From: Terriglobia bacterium
Lineage (GTDB): Bacteria; Acidobacteriota; Terriglobia; UBA7540
Direction of reading: 5' to 3'
DNA: 5,831 nucleotides
Assembly (NCBI GenBank): GCA_030049455.1
Contig: JASIKV010000357.1
Span: 1 to 5,831, forward strand
The translations under genes were made by a program, and so were the position numbers. This document shows positions 1 through 5,581 of the stretch, piece after piece (the stretch's first letter is position 1; each line of letters opens with the position of its first letter). A model generated the notes under the pieces. It ran no database searches and was not told where the DNA came from. It was given only the letters and a program-made list of their open reading frames with translations.

Positions 1-217
1 CCGCATCGGCCGCGGCGGCTTCATGCACGCTCTCACCCAGGCAGTCGAGCGTGACCGTAAAACCCTCGGCATTCGCCTGGCGAATCACCCGCAGAGCGTC
101 CTCCAGATTCTCACCGGCGATAAAGCGCGACGCCAGCCGCCGGCCGACGGGGTTTCCGGTCAGCAGCTTCTTCAGTCCATCACGCTCGGAAAGGTAAAGG
201 AGGAGAGAACGCAGCAT
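1..217 (-). CDS. Proline dehydrogenase, N-terminal fragment (cut by the window edge)
   Basis: The first 72 residues of a protein that continues past the left edge. It opens MLRSLLLYLSERDGLKK and contains GRRLASRFIAGENLEDAL (about residues 25-42) followed by GFTVTLDCLGESVHEA (about 52-66). This matches the start of monofunctional bacterial proline dehydrogenases, which typically read 'RFVAGE(T)..EA...ELN.(K)G...TLD.LGE.V'. The family oxidises L-proline to pyrroline-5-carboxylate with FAD and passes electrons to the membrane quinone pool. The FAD- and proline-binding barrel residues lie outside the window, so activity cannot be judged. The ATG at 215-217 is the only sensible start, but no clear Shine-Dalgarno sequence precedes it. 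It lies 74 bases downstream of trxB on the same strand, with an imperfect palindrome between them, so it could be cotranscribed with trxB or separately controlled. The family call rests on remembered sequence patterns. Confidence 0.86.
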   Translation of the reverse strand, partial: MLRSLLLYLSERDGLKKLLTGNPVGRRLASRFIAGENLEDALRVIRQANAEGFTVTLDCLGESVHEAAAADA

Positions 218-221
218 CAGG

Positions 222-288
222 GGTTTTTATTCTGGATTTCGGATTTCATCGCGGCCGCTCGCGCGCTTCAATCCAAAATCCAAAAACC
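222..288. repeat. Imperfect inverted repeat between trxB and the proline dehydrogenase gene
   Basis: The arm GGATTTCGGATT (234-245) faces AATCCAAAATCC (270-281), pairing 11 of 12 positions. Outer segments GGTTTTT (222-228) and AAAAACC (282-288) also pair, with five unpaired bases (229-233) on one side only. The loop of about 24 bases contains the NotI palindrome GCGGCCGC (251-258). On the minus strand it starts a few bases after the trxB stop and ends a few bases before the proline dehydrogenase ATG, so it fills almost the whole spacer. It could fold in RNA as a termination or processing element, or be a dispersed repeat. It has no clean U-tract after a GC-rich stem, so it is not a textbook Rho-independent terminator. 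Confidence 0.55.
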
Positions 289-291
289 GAA

Positions 292-1212
292 TTAATGCTC
301 GGTTTCCAGGAACTTTTCGGCGTCTATCGCGGCCATGCAGCCCGATCCCGCGGCCGTAACGGCCTGGCGATAGATATGGTCCTGCACGTCGCCCGCGGCA
401 AAGACGCCCGGCACTTTGGTTTTCGCACCATCGTGCGTGATCAGGTATCCCTGTTCGTTCATATCGAGTTGTCCGCGGAACAGGCTGGTGTTGGGCTCAT
501 GCCCGATGCCGATAAAGACCGCGTCCACGGGCTTGATGGTTTCCTCTTCCGTCTTGACGTTGGCGAGTTTGACGGCTGAAACGTGCTTCTTTTCGGGATC
601 CAGGATATCGCTGACCTTGGAATTCCAGATGAACTTGATCTTATCGTTGCGGCGCAGCCGGTCCTGCATGATTTTGGAGGCGCGCAACTGGTCTCTACGA
701 TGGATGATGTTCACCTCGCGGGCGTGGCGCGTGAGAAAGAGCGCGTCTTCCGCCGCCGTGTCGCCGCCGCCCACCACCGCCACATCCTTGCCGCGGAAAA
801 AGTATCCGTCACAGGTGGCGCAGGTGGAAACACCGTGCCCCAGCAGCTTGCGCTCCGATTCAAGCCCCAGCAGCTTCGCCGATGCACCGGAGGCGATGAT
901 GAGCGCGCGGGTTTCAAGCTTGTGATGATGCAATTCCAGCGTGAAGGGGCGCACGGAGAGGTCCACCTTCGTCACGTTGCCTTCATGAAACTCCGCGCCG
1001 AACTCCGTGGCCTGCTTTTGCATCAACTCGATCAGCTCCGGCCCCTGCACCCCCTTGGGGAATCCGGGAAAATTCTCGACCAGCGTGGTGAGCGTCAATT
1101 GCCCGCCGGCCTCCACCCCGCGAATGACCAGGGGCTTCAGGTTTGCCCGCGCCGCGTAAATTGCCGCGGTCAGCCCCGCGCAGCCTGAACCAATGATAAT
1201 AACGTTGCGCAT
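292..1212 (-). CDS. trxB: Thioredoxin reductase (NADPH)
   Basis: 306 residues, close to the usual 310-320 of bacterial low-molecular-weight thioredoxin reductase. This cytosolic flavoenzyme passes electrons from NADPH through FAD and a redox disulfide to thioredoxin. In order, it has the FAD-binding dinucleotide motif IIIGSGCAG (residues 5-13), GGQLTLTTLVENFPGF (36-51), the redox-active CATCDG (131-136), the NADPH motif GGGDTAAEDA (148-157), HRRDQLRAS (171-179), and the C-terminal FAD contact GVFAAGDV (269-276) with RQAVTAAGSGCMAA (282-295). All key residues are present. The one deviation is Cys11 where Pro is most common in GSGPAG. The ATG at 1210-1212 is preceded by GGGAG about 12 bases upstream, a somewhat long spacing. 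The gene is transcribed toward the proline dehydrogenase gene and is separated from the upstream DUF488 gene by about 210 bases holding a nested inverted repeat. Confidence 0.97.
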   Translation of the reverse strand: MRNVIIIGSGCAGLTAAIYAARANLKPLVIRGVEAGGQLTLTTLVENFPGFPKGVQGPELIELMQKQATEFGAEFHEGNVTKVDLSVRPFTLELHHHKLETRALIIASGASAKLLGLESERKLLGHGVSTCATCDGYFFRGKDVAVVGGGDTAAEDALFLTRHAREVNIIHRRDQLRASKIMQDRLRRNDKIKFIWNSKVSDILDPEKKHVSAVKLANVKTEEETIKPVDAVFIGIGHEPNTSLFRGQLDMNEQGYLITHDGAKTKVPGVFAAGDVQDHIYRQAVTAAGSGCMAAIDAEKFLETEH

Positions 1213-1256
1213 GTCCGGTTGATTCTCCCATCACTCATAATCGAAGAAGGATGCCT

Positions 1257-1285
1257 ATGTTACCTGACCGCCCGTGTTCAGTCTA
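1257..1285 (-). promoter_or_regulatory. Possible sigma-70-type promoter for trxB
   Basis: On the minus strand, TAGACT (1285-1280, 4 of 6 matches to TTGACA) and TAACAT (1262-1257, 4 of 6 to TATAAT) are separated by exactly 17 bases, about 45 bases upstream of the trxB ATG. The -35 element sits inside a 10-base tandem repeat. The spacing is ideal but the hexamers are weak, and such matches arise by chance, so this is only a candidate. Confidence 0.22.
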
Positions 1286-1293
1286 GTTCAGTC
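1276..1293. repeat. Short tandem repeat of GTTCAGTC
   Basis: GTTCAGTC occurs at 1276-1283 and again at 1286-1293, separated by TA, giving a 10-base period (one helical turn). It lies directly beside the larger inverted repeat in the trxB upstream region. It could be a pair of protein-binding half-sites on one DNA face or a small duplication. Two copies of eight bases are weak evidence of function. Confidence 0.4.
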
Positions 1294-1305
1294 GTAGCGC
1301 GTATC

Positions 1306-1379
1306 TTGTAGCGCGGGTGTCCCCACCCGCGCGTTTGGAATTCAGGCACGGACCGCGGGTGGGGACACCCGCGCTACAA
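1306..1379. repeat. REP-like nested inverted repeat
   Basis: A perfect 26-base inverted repeat, left arm 1306-1331 and right arm 1354-1379, with a 22-base loop. Each arm begins TTGTAGCGCGGGTG (read inward from its outer end). Each arm is also a hairpin on its own. The left arm pairs GCGCGGGTG (1311-1319) with CACCCGCGC (1324-1332) around TCCC. The right arm pairs CGCGGGTG (1354-1361) with CACCCGCG (1366-1373). A partial extra copy of the outer tail, CGTAGCGCG, lies at 1293-1301. Two mirrored palindromes in an intergenic gap are the layout of REP doublets (BIME-like), which can be mobilised by RAYT/TnpA-REP transposases; no such gene is visible here. In place it may also terminate or insulate transcription between the DUF488 gene and trxB. 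The structure is seen directly; the family assignment is inference. Confidence 0.85.
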
Positions 1380-1423
1380 AACCCAGCGGACAGCACGTCC
1401 GCGTTTCGTCGCCTGACTAAATT

Positions 1424-1813
1424 TCAGCATGAAAACTCTGCGCCACGCTCGGCCAGCAGCTTGCGAAGAATCGATCGGTGGCAATGTTGCTCATCCTCGC
1501 AGTAGCAGCCGAGGGAGAAGTTGGCGCCGTGAGACAGCGCGGCCAACAGATCCAGCAATCGCGATGCATCCGGCCCATTCATCTCTGCGCGGAATTTGCT
1601 CTCAAAGGTTTTCCACCAACTCTCGCCCTGTGAATGCATGGCCAACGACACCAGTTCCTGGCTCGGCGAAAGATTCGGGAGCCAGACGTCATAGAAATCT
1701 CGCTTGGCGAATTGCGACTTGGGCACACCGCGCGGCGGCCGGCGCACCGTGCCCAGCCTCAGCCCCTCATTCGAAGCTCTGGGCGTCCCCAGCCTGACTA
1801 CTCGAATCGCCAC
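1424..1813 (-). CDS. DUF488 family protein
   Basis: 129 residues from the GTG at 1811-1813. That start is chosen because a perfect AAGGAGG (1828-1822) lies 8 bases upstream, and translation then opens with VAIRVVRLGTPR, the beginning of the conserved domain. An upstream in-frame ATG at 1849 would add 12 residues encoded through the ribosome-binding site itself, which is unlikely. The protein has the DUF488 pattern: an RLG strand near the N-terminus, RRPPRGVPKS, a FYDVWLPNLSPSQELV stretch, WWKTFESKFRAEM, and a C-terminal CYCEDEQHCHRSILRKLL. The family has no agreed biochemical function. The conserved Cys/His positions at its C-terminus have led to suggestions of metal binding or nucleotide/nucleic-acid chemistry. 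It is small and probably cytosolic, with no signal peptide or membrane segment. It is divergently oriented to the ABC exporter operon, with 143 bases between the two starts. Confidence 0.88.
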   Translation of the reverse strand: MAIRVVRLGTPRASNEGLRLGTVRRPPRGVPKSQFAKRDFYDVWLPNLSPSQELVSLAMHSQGESWWKTFESKFRAEMNGPDASRLLDLLAALSHGANFSLGCYCEDEQHCHRSILRKLLAERGAEFSC

Positions 1814-1821
1814 GATCCCAT

Positions 1822-1828
1822 CCTCCTT
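1822..1828 (-). promoter_or_regulatory. Strong ribosome binding site that sets the DUF488 GTG start
   Basis: AAGGAGG on the minus strand, a full match to the anti-Shine-Dalgarno core, 8 bases before the GTG at 1811-1813. It is the reason for preferring this GTG over the upstream in-frame ATG. Confidence 0.8.
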
Positions 1829-1850
1829 CCCGGCGCGGGACTCTCCCACT

Positions 1851-1870
1851 CCTGCGTTTGCTTCCGCAGG
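1851..1870. other. Small GC hairpin in the divergent intergenic region
   Basis: CCTGCG (1851-1856) and CGCAGG (1865-1870) form a perfect 6-base stem around an 8-base loop, about 40 bases upstream of the DUF488 start. It could lie in that gene's leader RNA or be an operator-like dyad. Function is unknown, and a 6-base stem is a modest signal in GC-rich DNA. Confidence 0.35.
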
Positions 1871-1881
1871 CTATTTGATGC

Positions 1882-1909
1882 TACAACTGACGTTCCGTTG
1901 CCGGTTGTA
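1882..1909. promoter_or_regulatory. Possible operator dyad TACAAC-N16-GTTGTA
   Basis: TACAAC (1882-1887) and GTTGTA (1904-1909) are perfect mirror half-sites, centre to centre 22 bases (two helical turns). They lie between the divergent DUF488 gene and the ABC operon, about 48 bases before the ATPase start. This is the geometry of a dimeric repressor site controlling one or both genes. No regulator gene is present in the window to pair with it, and a 6-base dyad can arise by chance. Confidence 0.25.
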
Positions 1910-1956
1910 AAACCTCCGGGCAGAACAATTCAAGAAATCAGCGATCAACGAGGATT

Positions 1957-2862
1957 ATGGACGCCGTTGTCATCGATGGTGTAACCAAGCGCTTCGACTC
2001 CATCACCGCCGTGCAGGACCTCAGCCTGCGCGTGGAGCAGGGCGCGGTGTTCGGCCTGCTCGGCCCCAATGGCGCGGGCAAGACCACCTCCCTGCGCATG
2101 ATCATGCACATTCTTGTGCCGGACGAGGGGACCGTGCAGGTGATGGGACAGCCTGCGAGCGAGCGGACTCAGGACCTGATTGGCTACCTGCCGGAGGAGC
2201 GCGGTCTCTATCGGCGAATGAAAGTGCGCGAGGCGCTGGTTTTTCTTGCCGCCATCAAGGGTCTGAGCGAAGCGGAAGCCGGACGACGCGTGGGCGAATG
2301 GCTGGAGCGCCTGGAGTTGAGTGCCTGGGCGGAAAAGAAGATCAACGACCTCTCAAAGGGCATGCAGCAGAAAGCCCAGTTTATCGGCGCGGTGGTCCAC
2401 CGGCCGTCACTGCTGATCCTGGATGAGCCCTTCGCTGGGCTCGACCCGGTCAACGCCGCAATCATCAAGGACATCATGCTGGAGTTGCGCGACAAGGGCT
2501 CCACCATTATTCTTTCCACCCACCGCATGGAGCAGGTGGAGATGATGTGCGACGCGATTTGCCTGGTGAACCACGGGCGGAGCGTGCTGGCGGGCGATTT
2601 GCGCGCCATCAAGAAATCCTACGGCAAGAATACGCTGCGCATGGAGTATGAGGGCGACGAAAAGTTTCTGGAGCGGCCGGAGCTTGTGGAGAAGGTCAAT
2701 CGCTTTGGCGCGGTCGTCGAGGCCAAACTGCGCCCCGGCGCTGATCCGCAGGAGATTCTGAAAGCCGCTGTGGCCGCGGGCGTGCGCGTATCGCGCTTCG
2801 AACTTGTTGAGCCGCCGCTGAACGACATCTTTATTGAAAAAGTCTCGGAGGCCAATGCGTAA
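1957..2862 (+). CDS. ABC-2 type exporter ATP-binding subunit (NatA/YhaQ-like)
   Basis: 301 residues, the usual length for an export ATPase with a C-terminal extension. It powers the permease encoded next to it from the cytosolic face of the membrane. Visible motifs are Walker A GPNGAGKTT (36-44), the Q-loop region GYLPEERGLY (76-85) with Glu where Gln is usual, signature LSKGMQQK (132-139), Walker B LLILDEP (152-158), D-loop GLD (161-163) and H-loop STHRME with His189. The YLPEERGLY form and the C-terminal domain ending EPPLNDIFIEKV (285-296; compare the usual 'SLNDIFI') are typical of the NatA/YhaQ group, whose characterised member exports Na+. The true substrate cannot be read from the sequence. 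The ATG is preceded by GAGGA with a short 2-base gap. The stop overlaps the permease start by 8 bases, indicating translational coupling. Confidence 0.95.
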   Translation: MDAVVIDGVTKRFDSITAVQDLSLRVEQGAVFGLLGPNGAGKTTSLRMIMHILVPDEGTVQVMGQPASERTQDLIGYLPEERGLYRRMKVREALVFLAAIKGLSEAEAGRRVGEWLERLELSAWAEKKINDLSKGMQQKAQFIGAVVHRPSLLILDEPFAGLDPVNAAIIKDIMLELRDKGSTIILSTHRMEQVEMMCDAICLVNHGRSVLAGDLRAIKKSYGKNTLRMEYEGDEKFLERPELVEKVNRFGAVVEAKLRPGADPQEILKAAVAAGVRVSRFELVEPPLNDIFIEKVSEANA

Positions 2863-4129
2863 AATCTGGCTGATTGTCAAACGCGAATACCTGACGCGCG
2901 TGCGGAGCAAGGGATTCATCTTCAGCACCATCGGCTTGCCGCTTTTCAGCGTGGGAATCTTTGGGGTCAGCCTTTTTCTTGCCACCCGCGCCACTGATCA
3001 CACCCTGAAGATTTCGATTCTGGACAATCTGGGCGGCCTTTCCACGCAAATCGCCGCGGGCCTGAAAGGAAATCTGCCCAACGGAAAGCCGCACTACGAG
3101 ATTGTGAAGATTCTGGATCGCCCTGCCTCGGAGGAAGATGCGCGCAAAGGATTGAATGACCAGATTCGCGCCGGCCAGCTCGATGGGTTCGTGGAGGTGC
3201 CGAAGGGCGTGCTGGAGGGCAACGACGCCTCGTTTTACACGTCGAACACCGGCGACTTCTCGACGCTTGGGACGCTGGGCAAGGCGGTGGATAACGCGGT
3301 GATCGAGCGCCGCTTAAGCGACCGCGGCGTTCACGTCGACGACCTTCCAAAGCTGGTTCACGGCGTGGATATGACAATGGTCAAGGTTTCGAAGAGCGGT
3401 GAAACCGAGGAAAAGGGGCAGACTTTCGTCGTGGGCTTCAGTGTCGTGATGGTTCTCTACATCACTTTGGTGGTTTACGGCGTTGCCACGATGCGCTCCG
3501 TGGTGGAGGAAAAGACCACGCGCATTGTCGAGATTCTGGCTTCGTCCGTCAAACCCGTCTATTTGCTCGCGGGAAAAATCCTGGGGGTTGCCGCGGTGGG
3601 ATTTACCCAGTACCTCATCTGGGGGACGTGCGGAATGTTGCTGTCGGGATACGGGTCGACGATGGCGTCCGCCATGCGCCCCGGCGCTTCCCTGCCCAAC
3701 ATTCACGTGCCCACGTCGCTGCTGGTTTACGCCCTGATATTCTTCGTGGTCGGCTATCTGCTCTACGCGTCGTTCTATGCCGCCCTGGGAGCCATGGTAT
3801 CGAGCGAAGAGGAATTGCAACAGGTCCAGATGCCGGTCACCATTCTGATCGTGGTGGCGTTTATCCTTTATCCCATCGTCATCCGCGACGCGAACTCAAC
3901 AACTTCCGTCATTATTTCAATGGTTCCATTCTTCGCGCCCATCCTCATGGTTCTGCGCATTGCTTTGCAGACACCGCCTTTCTGGCAAATCGCGCTTTGC
4001 CTTGCGATCAGCATCCTGACCACGCTGGGCGTCGTGCAATTCTCATCCAAAATCTATCGGGTAGGAATCCTGATGTACGGCAAGCGGCCCTCGGTGGTGG
4101 AGTTGTTGAAGTGGCTGAAGTACACCTAG
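2855..4129 (+). CDS. ABC-2 type exporter permease subunit (NatB/YhaP-like)
   Basis: 424 residues from the ATG at 2855, which follows GGAGG (2847-2851) after 3 bases and overlaps the ATPase stop. A TTG at 2834 in the same frame would be a less likely start. Topology read from hydrophobicity: one helix near the N-terminus (about 20-43), a large soluble, probably extracytoplasmic, domain (about 45-188), then about six helices (roughly 190-212, 241-263, 287-311, 327-345, 352-372, 376-396). The sequence VVEEKTTRIVEILASSVKP (216-234), just after the second helix, is the conserved cytosolic coupling segment of ABC-2 permeases of the NatB type (ABC2_membrane_3). With the ATPase it forms a probable 2+2 exporter in the inner membrane. 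The substrate is unknown; Na+, an antibiotic or another small molecule are all possible. No terminator is visible before the convergent gene 18 bases downstream. Confidence 0.94.
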   Translation: MRKIWLIVKREYLTRVRSKGFIFSTIGLPLFSVGIFGVSLFLATRATDHTLKISILDNLGGLSTQIAAGLKGNLPNGKPHYEIVKILDRPASEEDARKGLNDQIRAGQLDGFVEVPKGVLEGNDASFYTSNTGDFSTLGTLGKAVDNAVIERRLSDRGVHVDDLPKLVHGVDMTMVKVSKSGETEEKGQTFVVGFSVVMVLYITLVVYGVATMRSVVEEKTTRIVEILASSVKPVYLLAGKILGVAAVGFTQYLIWGTCGMLLSGYGSTMASAMRPGASLPNIHVPTSLLVYALIFFVVGYLLYASFYAALGAMVSSEEELQQVQMPVTILIVVAFILYPIVIRDANSTTSVIISMVPFFAPILMVLRIALQTPPFWQIALCLAISILTTLGVVQFSSKIYRVGILMYGKRPSVVELLKWLKYT

Positions 4130-4147
4130 AAAGAAAGTTCGCGGGTT

Positions 4148-4333
4148 TCAGGCTGAATCCACCGGTGTGGCCGTGCAATCGCGAAAGGGCACATCCTGCT
4201 CCTGCCCGCATTCGGGGTCTTCGCAGGTCAATTCAAATTTGTTCGGCCAGCCGTCCTCTTCATTGACGCTATGGCGAAACGAATGGCGCCGGCCGCAGTT
4301 TGCGCATTCCCACTCGACTTCGTACACTTGCAT
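4148..4333 (-). CDS. Small zinc-ribbon-like protein, function unknown
   Basis: 61 residues from the ATG at 4331-4333, chosen because AAGGGAG (4346-4340) lies 6 bases upstream. A longer in-frame reading extends back through the isomerase gene and is not supported. The sequence MQVYEVEWECANCGRR places C10 and C13 as a CxxC knuckle. A second pair, C37 and C42 (CEDPEC), and a further C53 follow, which together suggest a zinc ribbon. It is acidic, has no signal peptide or membrane helix, and is probably cytosolic. It begins 35 bases after the stop of the isomerase-like gene on the same strand, so the two are probably cotranscribed, and it ends 18 bases from the convergent permease gene. I do not recognise a named family. 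Possible roles are nucleic-acid or protein binding, or simply metal-stabilised structure. Confidence 0.75.
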   Translation of the reverse strand: MQVYEVEWECANCGRRHSFRHSVNEEDGWPNKFELTCEDPECGQEQDVPFRDCTATPVDSA

Positions 4334-4368
4334 CGCATTCTCCCTTTGCAATCGAACAAGGCTGAGCC

Positions 4369-5343
4369 TCACGCCGCGTGGTATTGCCACAGCGCGCGAT
4401 AGTAGTGCATGAAGCGGATGGGCTCGCAGCTTTCCGGAACCTCGGCGTAGGTAAAGCGATTGAACCCGATGCCGCGCAGCAGGGTGAAAAGCTCGCGCCA
4501 GGGATAGGGCTTCACCCATTGCGGGAAGCCGGGCTTCAGCGTCGGCGCGATCTGGACGGTGGTGCCCCAGGGTGAAAGCGTCCGTTCGAGTTCATTGATG
4601 TGGCAACTGCGAATCCAGGCTTTCAGCAGCTCGAACGACGGCTTTACGGAGCCGTCCACCACGTCGGTATCGTTGGAATTCCAGCATGCGCCAACGGAGG
4701 GGTGATTCGCGACGCTCAGGATTCGGTGTGAATTCTGCGGGAGCATCGTGCCCAGGCCGTGAACCTCCATCCAGATTTCCACGCCGTGGTCGCGCGCAAT
4801 GTCTCCGCAGCGGTTCAGCGCGTGGCCGATTTGGTCGAGCGTTTTGTCTTCGGGTACGTCCTTGGGAAAGCCGTTGGGCCGCACTTTCACGCCCACGCAC
4901 CCCAGGTCCTGCGCCAACTCGCACCAGCGGCGCACCTCTTCAATGTTCTTTTCCACCACCGAGGGGTCAGGGGACTCAAATTCGCACGTGGTCCCCAGGC
5001 TCATCAGTCGCACGCTGGAACCGGCAAAGCGCTGCTTCACTTGCGCGCGCTGCGGCTTGTCGAGAGAAATCTCCACGCCGTGTTTGTGCGAAGTTCGCAG
5101 CTCGACACCCTCGAAACCTGTCTCCTCACAATTCCTGATGATGGTGTCAATGTCCCAATCTTTGGCAAGATTGTAGGTCACCAGGCCCAGTTTGAAGGGC
5201 GGCGCGGAGGGCGCGGCGCCCGCCTGCCTGCCGCTTTTCCCGGGTGAGGCAAGCGCGCTGCTCTCCAGGGCTGGACCTGCGGCCATGCCCGCGGCGGATG
5301 CGATCCCGTTTTTGAGAAAATCCCTTCGTCCAGACTTTCGCAT
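4369..5343 (-). CDS. Tat-exported sugar phosphate isomerase/epimerase-like TIM-barrel protein
   Basis: 324 residues from the ATG at 5341-5343. GGGGGA (5353-5348) ends 4 bases upstream, and the protein then opens MRKSGRRDFLKNG, a classic twin-arginine signal (RRDFLK at residues 6-11, hydrophobic stretch about 13-26, likely cleavage near ALA, residues 30-32). An in-frame ATG at 5355 lacks a ribosome site. The mature part is the xylose-isomerase-like barrel (AP endonuclease 2 superfamily). It starts FKLGLVTYNL (50-59) and carries GVELRTSH (79-86, Glu81), IWMEVHG (190-196, Glu193, His195), CWNSNDTD (220-227), CHINE (247-251, His248) and YAEVPES (299-305, Glu301) as likely metal/substrate ligands at strand ends. 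Family members isomerise or epimerise sugars or inositols using a divalent metal. Tat export suggests folding with its metal before release to the periplasm. The exact substrate cannot be inferred. Confidence 0.9.
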   Translation of the reverse strand: MRKSGRRDFLKNGIASAAGMAAGPALESSALASPGKSGRQAGAAPSAPPFKLGLVTYNLAKDWDIDTIIRNCEETGFEGVELRTSHKHGVEISLDKPQRAQVKQRFAGSSVRLMSLGTTCEFESPDPSVVEKNIEEVRRWCELAQDLGCVGVKVRPNGFPKDVPEDKTLDQIGHALNRCGDIARDHGVEIWMEVHGLGTMLPQNSHRILSVANHPSVGACWNSNDTDVVDGSVKPSFELLKAWIRSCHINELERTLSPWGTTVQIAPTLKPGFPQWVKPYPWRELFTLLRGIGFNRFTYAEVPESCEPIRFMHYYRALWQYHAA

Positions 5344-5347
5344 CTTA

Positions 5348-5353
5348 TCCCCC
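5348..5353 (-). promoter_or_regulatory. Ribosome binding site that sets the isomerase-like protein start
   Basis: GGGGGA on the minus strand, 4 bases before the ATG at 5341-5343. It partly overlaps the alternative upstream ATG (5353-5355), which has no Shine-Dalgarno sequence of its own. This supports the start that places the twin-arginine motif at residue 6. Confidence 0.55.
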
Positions 5354-5423
5354 ATGCGTTTGTTGAAGTCTCACGCCGCACACTTGCCGGCGCGCGCACA
5401 TTTTACTCCCTTCAATTCCTTGG

Positions 5424-5452
5424 ATGATAGGGTCGATTATTTGGAGATTCAG
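5424..5452 (-). promoter_or_regulatory. Possible promoter for the isomerase-like gene
   Basis: On the minus strand, CTGAAT (5452-5447, 3 of 6 to TTGACA) and TATCAT (5429-5424, 5 of 6 to TATAAT) are separated by 17 bases, about 80 bases before the start codon, in a locally AT-richer patch. The -10 is good and the -35 weak, so this is a candidate only. The rest of the 5344-5581 gap shows no supported gene. Confidence 0.28.
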
Positions 5453-5533
5453 AACTTTCGCGACGGGATGTGGAGTGTGGGTATTCGAACCGGTTGGCCG
5501 ATGGAGCTTTCCGGCCTCGCCATCCGCCCACTG

Positions 5534-5577
5534 CTCACGACGCGCCAGGACACGCCAAGTGGCGCGCCGGCAGTGAG
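5534..5577. terminator. Possible stem-loop downstream of the pilin-like ORF
   Basis: CTCAC (5534-5538) pairs with GTGAG (5573-5577), and CGCGCC (5541-5546) with GGCGCG (5561-5566), with a small asymmetric internal loop. An alternative hairpin, CGCCA-AG-TGGCG (5553-5564), competes within it. On the minus strand it begins about 5 bases after the stop of the short membrane ORF, the usual place for a transcript end. It has no T-tract, so the terminator role is inference. Confidence 0.35.
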
Positions 5578-5581
5578 GGAA

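Noticed and set aside
583..1188. Long plus-strand ORF antisense to trxB
   Set aside because: It mirrors a gene with every thioredoxin reductase motif intact; long antisense frames are expected in high-GC genes.
1429..1984. Several plus-strand ORFs covering the DUF488 gene and the divergent gap
   Set aside because: They have no family motif or ribosome site, and the minus-strand frame has a clear DUF488 pattern and a perfect Shine-Dalgarno sequence.
4334..4519. N-terminal extension of the zinc-ribbon protein into the isomerase gene
   Set aside because: The extension is Arg/Leu-rich shadow sequence; the internal ATG at 4331-4333 has AAGGGAG at ideal spacing.
5472..5500. TTCGAACC motif resembling a tRNA T-loop
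   Set aside because: The flanking bases do not form a 5-base T-stem on either strand, and no acceptor or anticodon arm can be drawn.
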